The notes: generated by a model not told the origin, from the sequence alone. Counted from the first letter of the stretch, positions 42,612 to 52,046 are shown. The stretch: 64,000 nucleotides of DNA from Maridesulfovibrio sp. (GCF_963667685.1 NZ_OY763930.1:1781501-1845500), one strand, 5' to 3'. Numbers and translations: made by a program.

Positions 42612-43040
42612 TCACCGCTGGTCGTAAGCCGAAACTTTTTGGACCACTTCGATGTGACAATCCGTCCTGTTGCCTATCCGTTCCAACAACTCGATAAATT
42701 TAGTGTCATTCCTGCTCCCGCATGGCTCCGGTTGACCTATGAACAGGGTAGTAATCTTATTCTCGATGATGAATTGAGTGACTTCGTCTTCAAACCTGCC
42801 CTTGGCGGAGTAAAAATTAATATGCGATCTTTCCGAATGGTCTTCGGCAAGGAGGGACTCCAGCCTTTTTTCCGGCAGTCCGATCCACTCGCTATCATTG
42901 CCCGGGCTGTTCCGGAATTCTTCGTCGTCAACCATAAGAATAGAAACATTCATATATATTCTCTTGCTCAGACTGATGGCGTAATACGCGAGCCAGAAGC
43001 TTGATTCAGATGTATCTACAGCGATGAGTACGTTGTTCAT
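42612..43040 (-). CDS. universal stress protein, single domain, first gene of the sigma-54 operon
   Basis: A 142-residue UspA-like protein starting MNNVLIAVDTSESSFWLAYYAISLSKR; the nucleotide loop is altered (TTLFIGQPEPCGSRNDTKFIELLERIGNRTDCHIEVV). ATG 43040 with AAAGGT seven bases upstream is preferred to the frame opening at 43103, which would include the sigma-54 promoter. The promoter at 43065-43079 should start transcription about 12-14 bases upstream of the ATG. No terminator is visible between it and the TSUP gene. Confidence 0.85.
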   Translation of the reverse strand: MNNVLIAVDTSESSFWLAYYAISLSKRIYMNVSILMVDDEEFRNSPGNDSEWIGLPEKRLESLLAEDHSERSHINFYSAKGRFEDEVTQFIIENKITTLFIGQPEPCGSRNDTKFIELLERIGNRTDCHIEVVQKVSAYDQR

Positions 43041-43064
43041 GTTTTTTACCTTTACATCTGTAGA

Positions 43065-43079
43065 GCAAGGCCGGTGCCA
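43065..43079 (-). promoter_or_regulatory. sigma-54 promoter of the stress operon
   Basis: Read on the minus strand: TGGCAC-CGGCC-TTGC, an exact match to the -24/-12 core (TGGCAC-N5-TTGC). It lies 25 bases upstream of the usp start codon and about 440 bases from an NtrC-type activator gene. Confidence 0.85.
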
Positions 43080-43401
43080 AGATTTGATTGTGACAATGTT
43101 CACTTAATCTCTGTAATTTATGGTATTTAAGATAAGTAAGAGAGTTGGGCCTTCAGAAATCAGGCTGGGAGTGTTTCATTATGAAATTGCTCATTCCATA
43201 AGGAGAGCAGCGAAGATGCAAACATGCTTAAAGGAAATTTAATGGCTCATACCCAGTAATTAAGGGGTCTTTAGAAATGTGGTGTCCTCTGTCTCAGTTT
43301 TTAAAGTCAGGTTTTTGTTTCATAGTGAAACATAAAAGCATGGGTTATATGCGGGCTAAAATAAATTTTGAATTAGTTTTGTTTCAGATTGGAACGGCAA
43401 T

Positions 43402-43441
43402 AAAAAACGGCACATTCTTCTAATCTAGAAGCATGTGCCGG
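43402..43441 (-). terminator. terminator of the kinase/regulator operon
   Basis: On the minus strand a long hairpin CGGCACATGCTTCTAGAT / TAGAAGAATGTGCCG is followed by TTTTTT, 77 bases after the regulator stop. It separates that operon from the sigma-54 promoter of the usp gene. Confidence 0.85.
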
Positions 43442-43517
43442 AAAGTGATTTTTTTAACAATATGTTCTGCGCAATTTAGTGCGTTGGTTAGAACATAATA
43501 ACTGTTTATTCAGTGGG

Positions 43518-44879
43518 TTATTCTTCGCCTAGGTCCTCGAGATTGTACTTTTTCATTCTGCGCCAGAGTGTTGTCCGTGGAAGTCCCAGAATGTGGCTGC
43601 TTAGATGTTTGTTGTATCCGGTGGCTTCAAGCACATGCTTTATGTGTCGGCGTTCTACTTCTTCAAGTGAAAGAAGGCCGGTAGCTCCGAATGCGCTGAA
43701 TGCCAGATTCAGCAGATCCGGCGGAAGTTCTCTGACCCCGAGAGTTTCTCCTTCGGCAAGGGCTACGGCCCTTTGAATTATGTTCTCAAGCTCCCGGACG
43801 TTACCCGGATAATTGTAATTTGTAAGAACCTCCATTGCCTGCGGAGATATTCCACTGACCGATTTTCCGAATCTGGCATTGAAGGTTTTGAGAAAGTAGT
43901 TCGAGAGTAGAGGAATATCGTCTCTGCGCTCGGTCAAGGGAGGCAGATAGATTCTTACAACATTTAAGCGGTAAAATAGATCTTCGCGGAATTCCCCGGT
44001 CTCCATCGCCTTGTGAAGGTCCCGGTTGGTGGCGGCTATGATGCGTATATCCAGTGAGACCGGCTTGGTGCCGCCCACGCGCATTATATGCCGTTCCTGA
44101 ATTACACGAAGCAGTTTAACCTGCATATTTACAGGCATTTCGCCAATTTCATCAAGAAATACGGTCCCGCCGTCAGCGGACTCAAGAAGGCCTATTTTAG
44201 TGGCTGTTGCGCCTGTGAATGCCCCTTTTTCATGCCCGAAAAGTTCACTGGAAATAAGTTCTTCCGTAAATCCGCCACAGTTGAATGAAACAAATGTCTT
44301 ATTGCGTCTCGGGCTTAAATCATGGATGGCCCGCGCGGCCCTTTCTTTGCCTGTTCCCGTATCGGCCTGCAGGAGCACATTGCAGTTTACTTTCGCCACC
44401 TTGCGGATCATTGCGAACAGTTCCTGCATTACTTTGCTGTTACCAATAAAGTTATCGAACGGCTTCACATCACCAAGGCTTTCCTTGAGCCGGCGGTTCT
44501 CGTCTTTAAGTTGTAATTTTTCCATAGCCTCCTGAGCTATGGCTTTAACTTCCTGTATGCGGAAGGGCTTCACTATGTAATTTACCGCACCCTTTCCTGT
44601 AGCCTCTACTGCGGAGGGAATGGAGCCATGTCCGGTTATTATGACAGCCTCAACGTCCTCGAATCCCTTCTTCACAAAGTTCAGTATGGTCATCCCGTCC
44701 ATATCCGGCAATTTAAGATCAATAAATACCAGTTGGAACGGTTTTTCGCTCATGCGGTTCAGGAAGGGATGTCCAAGATTGAAGGTTTCGGTTTCAAATC
44801 CCTGTTTACTTAAGGCTCTGGCAACGAGTTTGGCTGTATGACTTTCGTCATCGATCACTGCCGCCCGAAATCTGCTCAT
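43518..44879 (-). CDS. NtrC-family sigma-54-dependent response regulator
   Basis: A 453-residue regulator with a receiver domain (VIDDE near 8-12, phospho-Asp54 in FIDLKLPDMDG, KPF at about 104), a AAA+ domain (Walker A DTGTGKE, sigma-54 loop GAFTGA, Walker B GGTVFLDEIGEMP, second region with PGNVRELEN) and a C-terminal Fis-type HTH (HVLEATGYNKHLSSHILGLPRTTLWRRMKKY). Start ATG 44879; the frame upstream overlaps the kinase gene. It overlaps the kinase end by 32 bases, so the two are a cognate pair. It probably activates the sigma-54 promoters at 43065-43079 and 46333-46346. Confidence 0.95.
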   Translation of the reverse strand: MSRFRAAVIDDESHTAKLVARALSKQGFETETFNLGHPFLNRMSEKPFQLVFIDLKLPDMDGMTILNFVKKGFEDVEAVIITGHGSIPSAVEATGKGAVNYIVKPFRIQEVKAIAQEAMEKLQLKDENRRLKESLGDVKPFDNFIGNSKVMQELFAMIRKVAKVNCNVLLQADTGTGKERAARAIHDLSPRRNKTFVSFNCGGFTEELISSELFGHEKGAFTGATATKIGLLESADGGTVFLDEIGEMPVNMQVKLLRVIQERHIMRVGGTKPVSLDIRIIAATNRDLHKAMETGEFREDLFYRLNVVRIYLPPLTERRDDIPLLSNYFLKTFNARFGKSVSGISPQAMEVLTNYNYPGNVRELENIIQRAVALAEGETLGVRELPPDLLNLAFSAFGATGLLSLEEVERRHIKHVLEATGYNKHLSSHILGLPRTTLWRRMKKYNLEDLGEE

Positions 44880-46281
44880 TATGATTCTCCACTTCCTTAT
44901 GTTCTGGCAGGTAAATTGAAAAGGTTGTTCCTTCTCCAAGTTCGCTCTGTACTTCTATATATCCCCCATGCTTCTTAATAATCCCGTAAATGATTGACAA
45001 GCCCAGCCCCGTGCCCTTGCCAACTGGTTTGGTGGTGAAAAATGGGTCGAATATGCGGGCAATGGTTTCGTCAGTCATTCCGCATCCTTCGTCTGAGACA
45101 TCAAAGCGGACATATCCCTCGGTTGTGTCGCTGGCTGAAATTTTCAGCGTACCGCCTTCCTCCATTGCGTGGTCGGCATTGATAATAAGGTTGATGAATA
45201 CCTGTTGCAGGGAATTCAAGTCGCCTTTGATATCAGGCAGGTCCTCGGGAATATCGGTCTGTAAAATAATTTTATCAAGTTTAAGCTGGTTGGACACAAG
45301 TTTGCTGGATTCACGGATCAGTCTGCCGGCACTGATTCTGGACATCATGTGTTCACCTTCCCTGGAAAAATCCAGCAGACTTTTCACAACAAGGCTTGCC
45401 CGGCCTATCTCCCCGATAATATCGTGCAGCATTTCTCTTGCTTCGGACTCTTCGAGATCATCAAATTCCTCAAGCATGGTATCTGCCGTCAGTGATACAT
45501 TGTTAAGGGGGTTATTCAATTCATGGGCTATTCCGGATGCCAGGGTTCCTATGGAAATAAGTTTTCTTGATTCAATCAACTGCTGCTGGCGCGATTCAAG
45601 TTCGGTAGCCATATTGCTGAAGGCAGAGCGCATTAGCAAAGATATTTCATCGTCACTTCGAATTTTATTAATCGTATCGTAATCCCCTCTGGCTACGCCT
45701 TCTGCCGCCTGCTGAACATATCGAAGCCTGCCAAATACCTTTTTGGTCTGCCAATAGAAAAGGACAGTGATAAGGACGGCCAATGAAATCATTACCGCGA
45801 TCGGTATATATTGTATGCGGATTAAGGCATTGTGAATACGTTGTTTTTTTAGAATAAGAAGATTCTGCGCTTTTTGAAGCATATCACTTCCAAGCTTACG
45901 GGTCTTGGCAAGGTCTCCGGGTGTCCCATCCGCAAGGAGGCGCAACTGTTGTTTGTAGTTATTCATGTTAGTCATGAAGGCGTCATATTCTTTTTGACCT
46001 GCAACTTCTATAATATTGCTTTTCAAGTGGGTGGCATCTTTTTCAGCCTTGTCCAGATAGATTACAACTTCCTTGAAACTCCCCGGTTCAGGGTAAAACA
46101 TAAAGTTTTTTTCATAACGGCGTATCTCAAGGATATCAGAAAGCAGTTCATGAAAATTGTCCATAATGATCAACCGATCACGTAATAAGACAACATTCCA
46201 CCAGAACATTCCCGTGTTCAGTGCCATAAAGCTCAGATAAGCCACGAAAAAAAATATTATTTTAATCCTGATTCCTTTCAT
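44848..46281 (-). CDS. membrane sensor histidine kinase, partner of the NtrC-type regulator
   Basis: A 477-residue kinase: transmembrane helix at 7-27, a periplasmic helical sensor of about 130 residues (four-helix-bundle type, e.g. LLSDILEIRRYEKNFMFYPEPGSF), a second helix at about 160-177, HAMP, a dimerisation helix with the phospho-His in ASGIAHELNNPLNNV, and a HATPase domain (NLIINADHAM, DEGCGMTD, GKGTGLGLSIIYGI). The sensor opening (RRYEKNFM) resembles helical-bimodular chemoreceptor sensors, which bind carboxylic acids or similar ligands. No second receiver domain. Co-transcribed with the regulator. Confidence 0.93.
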   Translation of the reverse strand: MKGIRIKIIFFFVAYLSFMALNTGMFWWNVVLLRDRLIIMDNFHELLSDILEIRRYEKNFMFYPEPGSFKEVVIYLDKAEKDATHLKSNIIEVAGQKEYDAFMTNMNNYKQQLRLLADGTPGDLAKTRKLGSDMLQKAQNLLILKKQRIHNALIRIQYIPIAVMISLAVLITVLFYWQTKKVFGRLRYVQQAAEGVARGDYDTINKIRSDDEISLLMRSAFSNMATELESRQQQLIESRKLISIGTLASGIAHELNNPLNNVSLTADTMLEEFDDLEESEAREMLHDIIGEIGRASLVVKSLLDFSREGEHMMSRISAGRLIRESSKLVSNQLKLDKIILQTDIPEDLPDIKGDLNSLQQVFINLIINADHAMEEGGTLKISASDTTEGYVRFDVSDEGCGMTDETIARIFDPFFTTKPVGKGTGLGLSIIYGIIKKHGGYIEVQSELGEGTTFSIYLPEHKEVENHNEQISGGSDR

Positions 46282-46332
46282 TGTATTGCCTTGAAAGTTA
46301 TAAGTTACCGTTTTTGAACATAATGATTTAAA

Positions 46333-46346
46333 GCAATATATATGCC
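46333..46346 (-). promoter_or_regulatory. sigma-54 promoter of the kinase/regulator operon
   Basis: On the minus strand CGGCATATATATTGCT: GG and GC spaced by exactly 10 bases, with GGCA and TTGCT matching the consensus. It lies 52 bases upstream of the kinase start, implying positive autoregulation by its own NtrC-type product. Confidence 0.65.
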
Positions 46347-46830
46347 GTAGAATAGGTCGGTTTTGTATCCGCTGAAAACATGGACTGACTCTATCGCATA
46401 CCTTTGTTTTTCTTTTTTAACACGGAAACGGTATTGTAAGTGCTTGCTATGATCCTGCGGTTAAGTGCTGTTAAAGGTAAACTTTAGTTGAAAAGTGTAT
46501 TGTATTGTTATAATTAATAACAAATTTCTTACTGTAGCGGATAACTTCTCGCCATCCTGAAAGGCGTTTCTGCTGTCCGTTCTTCCGTTTTAAATACTAA
46601 TAAACAATCTCACCCAATTTTTCCTTTCCAGTTATGTATCTCAGTTGGTCTGAGAGATGGAAATACGGCACTGTTATATCCGTGCTTACGTTTCTTGATC
46701 AATACAGATGCAAAATTTTCTGACATTAAAAGTGACCGATGGTCATTTTGTCGTTGACCACAGGGCTGAGGTAGATTCTTTGGCTCCGGGCAAAGTCTGC
46801 AATCCTTTATCAATCAACTTTTAACCACTT
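46347..46830. other. 480-base intergenic region between divergent operons
   Basis: No convincing gene. A plus-strand TTGAAA...TATAAT with a short 15-base spacer lies at about 46489-46515 and could drive the YkvI operon with a leader of about 300 bases. A palindrome TGACC-GAT-GGTCA lies at about 46734-46746, 85 bases upstream of the first ykvI-like start, and may be an operator. A 67-codon minus-strand frame (46610-46813) has no domain character. Confidence 0.35.
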
Positions 46831-48003
46831 ATGAGTATGAACAAATTTATTCCCGCCTACCTCGCAATCGCGTTTGTCTGGTTCAGTTCCCATTTTGGTG
46901 GAGGATTTGCCTCAGGACGCCAGATTGTGGCTTTTTACCTGAACCACCAGTGGACTTCCATTTTCATGCCAGCAGTATCAATGTTGATTATGGCACTGAG
47001 CCTGTATTTTTCCATGATTATTGCTGCAAAATATCAAGTGTTTGATTACAGCAGCTGGTCGAGGAAATTATATGGTTCCGCTTCTACTGTAATGGCCCCT
47101 TTATTTGAAATCCTGTTCAATTCCCTGCTGGTTCTGGTCACTGCTGTTGCCTTCGCAACAGGAGGGTCTACAATTGCCAAGGCTTTTGGAACATCCTACA
47201 TGTTGAACACTGTTGCCATCGCAGCGGTCATTTTTGTGCTGACCATTTACGGTGCAGACCTTGTTCGCAAATCGGCGACAGTTGTTTCCCTTATTCTTAT
47301 TGCCTGTATTTTTGTTATTTATGTCCCTAACATAGTATATTATTTCCCAAAAATTGTGGATAATTTTGCGGCAATAAAGAATGGAGAAATTGTTACAGGG
47401 AGTCCCAAGACTCTGATGACCACCATATGGTGGGCATTCAAATACGGTGCGCTGCAATGCTGTGCTATCGGGGCCTATATTGTTCATGTGCAAGCATGCC
47501 CGGACAAGGCCAGCCTAAAAAAAGCAACCTTAGTCGGGTTCATTATCAACACCGGTATCATGTACCTGACATATTTCGGCATTCTGGCTTTTGTCGATCA
47601 GGGCGTTTTAAAGGAAGCGGTTCCTTCCCTGTTTGTTGTTATGCATGGAGTAGGCGGTAGCTGGATGACCGTTCTTATTTCACTGTGCATCGTCATTGGA
47701 GCCGTCTCGACCGGCGTTGCCCTGGTTTACGGCACAACCAACCGCTTGGTGAATTTCTTCGGTCGCAACCTGACCGATGAGCAGAAAGAAAGTAAACGTA
47801 AAATTCATTCCGTTATTGCTTCCGCGTTTCTTATCGCTGCCTGCTGGATTGTTGCTCAGATGGGGCTGATTCCTCTCATTGGAAAAGGCTACGGAAATAT
47901 AGGTTGGGTTTCTCTGCTGATCCTTACTCTTCCGGTACTTCTGAGGGGATTCGGTGTGTGGCGTTTTTCTGGAGATGCAGCTGAAAAAGTTGTGGCGGAG
48001 TAG
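46831..48003 (+). CDS. YkvI-family membrane transporter (first of two)
   Basis: A 390-residue inner-membrane protein with about ten hydrophobic segments, of the uncharacterised YkvI family in the LeuT-like superfamily. Opening IPAYLAIAFVWFSSHFGGGFASGRQIVAFY carries the unwound first-helix Gly-rich motif seen in such transporters. The start is ATG 46831 or 46837; the paralogue supports 46837 (MNKFIP versus MNKIIP), and neither has a good ribosome-binding site. It is followed four bases later by a paralogue of about 65 percent identity by eye, then a flavin/Fe-S oxidoreductase, so the substrate may be the hydroxy acid the enzyme oxidises. Confidence 0.85.
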   Translation: MSMNKFIPAYLAIAFVWFSSHFGGGFASGRQIVAFYLNHQWTSIFMPAVSMLIMALSLYFSMIIAAKYQVFDYSSWSRKLYGSASTVMAPLFEILFNSLLVLVTAVAFATGGSTIAKAFGTSYMLNTVAIAAVIFVLTIYGADLVRKSATVVSLILIACIFVIYVPNIVYYFPKIVDNFAAIKNGEIVTGSPKTLMTTIWWAFKYGALQCCAIGAYIVHVQACPDKASLKKATLVGFIINTGIMYLTYFGILAFVDQGVLKEAVPSLFVVMHGVGGSWMTVLISLCIVIGAVSTGVALVYGTTNRLVNFFGRNLTDEQKESKRKIHSVIASAFLIAACWIVAQMGLIPLIGKGYGNIGWVSLLILTLPVLLRGFGVWRFSGDAAEKVVAE

Positions 48004-48007
48004 GGTG

Positions 48008-49186
48008 ATGAATAAAATTATTCCCGGTTATATTGCTATTGCGCTGGTTTGGTTCAGTTCTCATTTCGGGGGGGGATTTGCGTCTGGGCGTCAGATAGTG
48101 GCGTTCTATATAAATCATCATTGGACATCTATATTCATGCCTGCGGTTTCAATGTTGATTATGGGCGGTTGCATGTACTTTTCAATGGTTATCGCCGCCC
48201 GGTTCAACACTTATGATTACAGCAGCTGGTCCAAAAAAATGTATGGTGGAATCGGTTTCTTTGCTGTCCCGGTTTATGAAATTCTGGTCAACGCCATTCT
48301 TTTGCTGGCCACCTCGGTTGCCTTTGCTACCGGCGGGACTATTCTGACCAAGATTTTCGGTACTTCATACATGGCTAACACCTTCGGTATTGCAGCGATT
48401 ATCTTCGTTTTTACCATTTATGGTTCCGAACTGGTTCGTAAAAGTGCTGTAGTTGTTTCAGTGATGTTGATTGCCAGTATGTTTGTAATTTATCTGCCTA
48501 ATATTATCGAGTATTTTCCTAAAATCATCGAGAATATTGAAGCCATCAAGACCGGTAAAATTGCTGTCAGCGGTCCTGCTAATTTCTGGGACGCATTGTG
48601 GTGGGGCGTAAAATACGGAACACTACACTGCGCAGCTATCGGAGCTTACATTGTCCACGCGCAGGTTTGCCCGAATAAAGCCTGTCTGCGCAAGGCCATT
48701 GGTCTGGGTATATTTATTAACAGCCTGATCATGTATCTGGCTTATTTCGGTATCATGGCCTTCGCTGATCAAGGGGTGCTTAAAGAAGCCGTTCCCGCGT
48801 TGTTTGTGGTTATGCATGGCGTTGGTGGACCGTGGATGACGACCCTGATCTCCATCTGCATTGTGGTTGGTGCGGTCTCTACCGGAGTGGCTCTTGTCTT
48901 TGGTACTACAAACCGCCTGGTTACTTTGCTCGGGCGCAATTTAAGTGAAGAAGAGAAGCCCCGTAAACAGCGGGTTCATGCCATGTGCTCTTCTTTTGTG
49001 CTGGTTGTAATCTGTTGGATGGTGGCTCAATTCGGTCTTATTCCGCTGATCGGAAAGGGATACGGTTCCATGGGCTGGGTTACTCTTTTTCTGATAACAG
49101 TTCCAACAGTCCTGCGTGGTGTTGGGGTATGGCGTTTTTCTGAAGATGCAGCAGACAGGGAGGTCTGTGTTGATAAAGTTAGTTAA
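48008..49186 (+). CDS. YkvI-family membrane transporter (second of two)
   Basis: A 392-residue paralogue of the preceding gene, nearly colinear: IPGYIAIALVWFSSHFGGGFASGRQIVAFYINHHWTSIFMPAVSMLIMGG at the start and RRVHAMCSSFVL-like linker with a final LRGVGVWRFSEDAA. ATG 48008 is preceded by AGGGTG; the upstream extension of the frame overlaps the first gene and is discarded. A tandem pair could act as heterodimer or have split specificities. The end overlaps the next gene by 17 bases if its TTG start is used. Confidence 0.87.
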   Translation: MNKIIPGYIAIALVWFSSHFGGGFASGRQIVAFYINHHWTSIFMPAVSMLIMGGCMYFSMVIAARFNTYDYSSWSKKMYGGIGFFAVPVYEILVNAILLLATSVAFATGGTILTKIFGTSYMANTFGIAAIIFVFTIYGSELVRKSAVVVSVMLIASMFVIYLPNIIEYFPKIIENIEAIKTGKIAVSGPANFWDALWWGVKYGTLHCAAIGAYIVHAQVCPNKACLRKAIGLGIFINSLIMYLAYFGIMAFADQGVLKEAVPALFVVMHGVGGPWMTTLISICIVVGAVSTGVALVFGTTNRLVTLLGRNLSEEEKPRKQRVHAMCSSFVLVVICWMVAQFGLIPLIGKGYGSMGWVTLFLITVPTVLRGVGVWRFSEDAADREVCVDKVS

Positions 49187-51968
49187 TGATATGCGGCGGG
49201 TGCTTCCTGCCGCTCAGGTACACGATCATCCGGCACTGGTCTCGACATATGCCGTTGATGCCAGCTATTTTGAACCAAAGGCCAAGCTTGTGGTGGATGT
49301 CCGCAGCATTGACGAGGTTCTGGCAGTTCTCAAAGTATGTGCTGACAATAAAATCGGCGTTACATTTCGAGGTGCAGGAACAGCGGTAAGCGGTCAGGCC
49401 TGCGGGGAAGGTGTTCTGGTACGGCTCATGGGCCCGGAGTGGACACGTCTGGATGTTCTTGATGAAGGGAAGCAGTTCTGGGTCGGGAGCAGCGTTATCG
49501 GCATTGAGGTCAACATGGCCCTTGCTCCGTTTCAGCGTAAGATGGGAGCCGATCCGGCTTCAATTACTTCTGCAACTATGGGCGGAATCATTGCCGACAA
49601 CTCTGCGGGAATGTGCTGCATGGTTGAAGAGAACTGCTACCATGCCGTCAAAGGCATGCGCCTTGTTCTGGCAGACGGAACTTACCTTGATACAACAGAT
49701 GAACAAAGTGTTTCCGCTTTCCGTAAATCCCATGCCGGATTACTTGAAGAGCTCGGCAATCTGCGCGAAAGGGTGATTGCCGATAAGGATGTGGTTGAGC
49801 GTATCAGACGCAAGTACTCCATCAAAAATACCATCGGTTATACCGTTAATTCTTTTGTCGACCATGAAGATCCTATTGAAATTTTGATGCATCTTATGGT
49901 TGGTTCGGAAGGAACACTGGGTTTTATCCACGAAGTTCTCATGGAGACTATTCCCACTCCTCCTCTCAGAGCTGTCGGGCTTATGTTTTTCCCGTCCCTG
50001 AATGTAGCCACTGATATTGTCATTGCCATGAAAGGCAGCTGCAAAATAGATGCGGCGGAAGTTCTTGATTTCAATTCCCTTAGCGCCATGCAGAATCTTA
50101 AAGGCATTCCTGATGTAATGAAAAATTTACAGGAAGGGGCCTGCGCCATGCTCATTGAAACAAAGGATTGGGATGCCGGGGGAGTGCAAAAAAATGTGGA
50201 TGAAATTCTGGAAGTGATGAGTCGTTTCCCGGCTCTTTCTGAACAGCGTTTTACCACCGATGAAACCGAGTGTGAGAAGCTGTGGAATATCCGCCGTGCC
50301 TTGTTCCCGGCAATCGCCAACTTCCGTGAAGCTGATGAATATGTGCTTACCGAAGACATTAATATTCCGGTCGCCCGGCTTGCCGAGGGGTGTGAGGCTT
50401 TTCAGGAATTATTTGACCGCTACGGATATGCCGCCGGAATAATGGGGCATGCCTTTCACGGCAACCTGCATTTTTCCATTCCGGTCAAGATTGCAGATTC
50501 AAAAGAGGTCGATAAGCTTCATCATTTCATGGTTGATCTGGTAAACCTCATTACTGAGAGATTTGACGGTTCACTGAAGGCCGAACACGGAACAGGCCGG
50601 GCCATGGCTCCATTTGTACGCAAGGAGTGGGGCTATTTTCTGTATGAAGTGATGTGCCGGGTGAAAGAGCTGTTTGATCCTCAAAATATACTGAACCCAG
50701 GAGTGTTGATCAGTGAGGATGCTACGGCTCATATTAACGGGCTTAAAAGCCCGGTTGCCACTCATCCTGACGTCGATCTTTGTGTGGAATGCGGTTTTTG
50801 TGAGCAGATCTGTCCTTCCCGCAATATAGGACTTACTCCACGCCAGCGAATCAGCCTTTCGAGAGCTGTAACCAAGTTACGTGCCGAAGGTGATCAGGAC
50901 ACAGCAGCTGAATGGGAAAAAATATTTCGTCAGTACGGCGAAGAGCTTTGTGCCACTGATGGACTCTGCCGAACGCGTTGCCCACTGGGTGTGGACGTCG
51001 CTAATATGGTGCGTGAAATCCGTGGCAGGAATTCTTCCGAAAATGTTCTTAAACTTGCTGATTACGTTTCCGGACATATGGAAGGGGTGCTGCGCAAGGC
51101 CTCCATTGCTTTGAACTGCATGTCACTGGCTCAGCGTATTATCGGGGACTCCAATATGGGACGTATGGCTGGGGCTGCTCGTTCAATATCTGGCAATCGT
51201 TTACCGCAATGGAACAAGGCTATGCCTAAAGGCGGTAGCAGGATTCCGAAAATGCCAGCTTCTCATAATGGAGCGCCTAAAGTCGTTTATTTTCCTTCCT
51301 GCGCAGTGCGTACTATGGGAGCAGGGAAGGGAGATGATTCAGATCCGCTTATGAGCGTTACCGTAAGATTGCTGGAAAGAGCCGGATTTGAAGTGGTGTT
51401 TCCTGAGTCTATTGACAGCCTTTGCTGCGGCAAGGCTTTTGAAACAAAAGGTCTTATGAAGCATGCAGACGAGCTTTCTGCAAAATTAAGTAAGGCTTTG
51501 CTTAAGGCCACCAATAATGGCGAATACACCGTACTTTGCGATACCAGCCCCTGTCTGGCACGGATGAAAAAGACTCTGGATAAGCGTCTTGTCCTAATGG
51601 ACCCTATTGAGTTTACTTCAGAGAATCTGCTCAACCGTTTGGAGTTCAGGAAGCTGCCTAAAACCGTGGCGTTGCATCCGACATGCTCTACCCGCACAAT
51701 GGGGCTGGAAAATTCATTTCGGGAACTGGCTGCCAGATGTGCTGAAGCCGTTGTTATTCCGAAGGGCATCGGCTGTTGCGGCTTTTCCGGGGACAAGGGT
51801 TTTCATAAACCGGAGCTTAATGCTTCGGCCCTTGAGGGGTTGAAAAAACAGATCGCAGCCTGTGATGAAGGATACAGTGTTTCCAGAACCTGCGAGATAG
51901 GTTTAACTCTTCACGGTGGTAAGAATTACAGGAATATTCTGTATCTTGTGGAGGAAGCAACCCGTTAG
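49170..51968 (+). CDS. FAD-linked D-lactate/2-hydroxyacid dehydrogenase fused to an Fe-S/CCG subunit
   Basis: A 932-residue fusion. An FAD_binding_4 domain (RGAGTAVSGQACGEGVLV, DPASITSATMGGIIADNSAG) and FAD-oxidase C domain with GHAFHGNLHFSI and LKAEHGTGRAMAPFVRKEWG are followed by two ferredoxin motifs (CVECGFCEQICPSRN; CATDGLCRTRCPLGVD). Two CCG domains end it (FPSCAVRTMG, SLCCGKAF; HPTCSTRTM, GIGCCGFSGDKG). This is the layout of membrane-associated D-lactate dehydrogenases of the GlcD-type that feed electrons to quinone or another carrier. Start: TTG 49170 with GGGAGG upstream; ATG 49191 is an alternative. Exact substrate (D-lactate or another 2-hydroxy acid) is not fixed by sequence. Confidence 0.88.
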   Translation: MIKLVNDMRRVLPAAQVHDHPALVSTYAVDASYFEPKAKLVVDVRSIDEVLAVLKVCADNKIGVTFRGAGTAVSGQACGEGVLVRLMGPEWTRLDVLDEGKQFWVGSSVIGIEVNMALAPFQRKMGADPASITSATMGGIIADNSAGMCCMVEENCYHAVKGMRLVLADGTYLDTTDEQSVSAFRKSHAGLLEELGNLRERVIADKDVVERIRRKYSIKNTIGYTVNSFVDHEDPIEILMHLMVGSEGTLGFIHEVLMETIPTPPLRAVGLMFFPSLNVATDIVIAMKGSCKIDAAEVLDFNSLSAMQNLKGIPDVMKNLQEGACAMLIETKDWDAGGVQKNVDEILEVMSRFPALSEQRFTTDETECEKLWNIRRALFPAIANFREADEYVLTEDINIPVARLAEGCEAFQELFDRYGYAAGIMGHAFHGNLHFSIPVKIADSKEVDKLHHFMVDLVNLITERFDGSLKAEHGTGRAMAPFVRKEWGYFLYEVMCRVKELFDPQNILNPGVLISEDATAHINGLKSPVATHPDVDLCVECGFCEQICPSRNIGLTPRQRISLSRAVTKLRAEGDQDTAAEWEKIFRQYGEELCATDGLCRTRCPLGVDVANMVREIRGRNSSENVLKLADYVSGHMEGVLRKASIALNCMSLAQRIIGDSNMGRMAGAARSISGNRLPQWNKAMPKGGSRIPKMPASHNGAPKVVYFPSCAVRTMGAGKGDDSDPLMSVTVRLLERAGFEVVFPESIDSLCCGKAFETKGLMKHADELSAKLSKALLKATNNGEYTVLCDTSPCLARMKKTLDKRLVLMDPIEFTSENLLNRLEFRKLPKTVALHPTCSTRTMGLENSFRELAARCAEAVVIPKGIGCCGFSGDKGFHKPELNASALEGLKKQIAACDEGYSVSRTCEIGLTLHGGKNYRNILYLVEEATR

Positions 51969-51995
51969 GGAGTACGTTCTTTTACTGTTTGTAAT

Positions 51996-52033
51996 TAAAA
52001 CACCCTGCACGTTGACGTGCAGGGTGTTTTTTT
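51996..52033 (+). terminator. bidirectional intrinsic terminator between convergent genes
   Basis: AACACCCTGCACG / CGTGCAGGGTGTT with loop TTGA and seven T on the plus strand; on the minus strand it is followed by TTTTAATT, so it also ends the HD-GYP transcript (stop at 52047). Confidence 0.93.
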
Positions 52034-52046
52034 GTGCGGTACTCAA

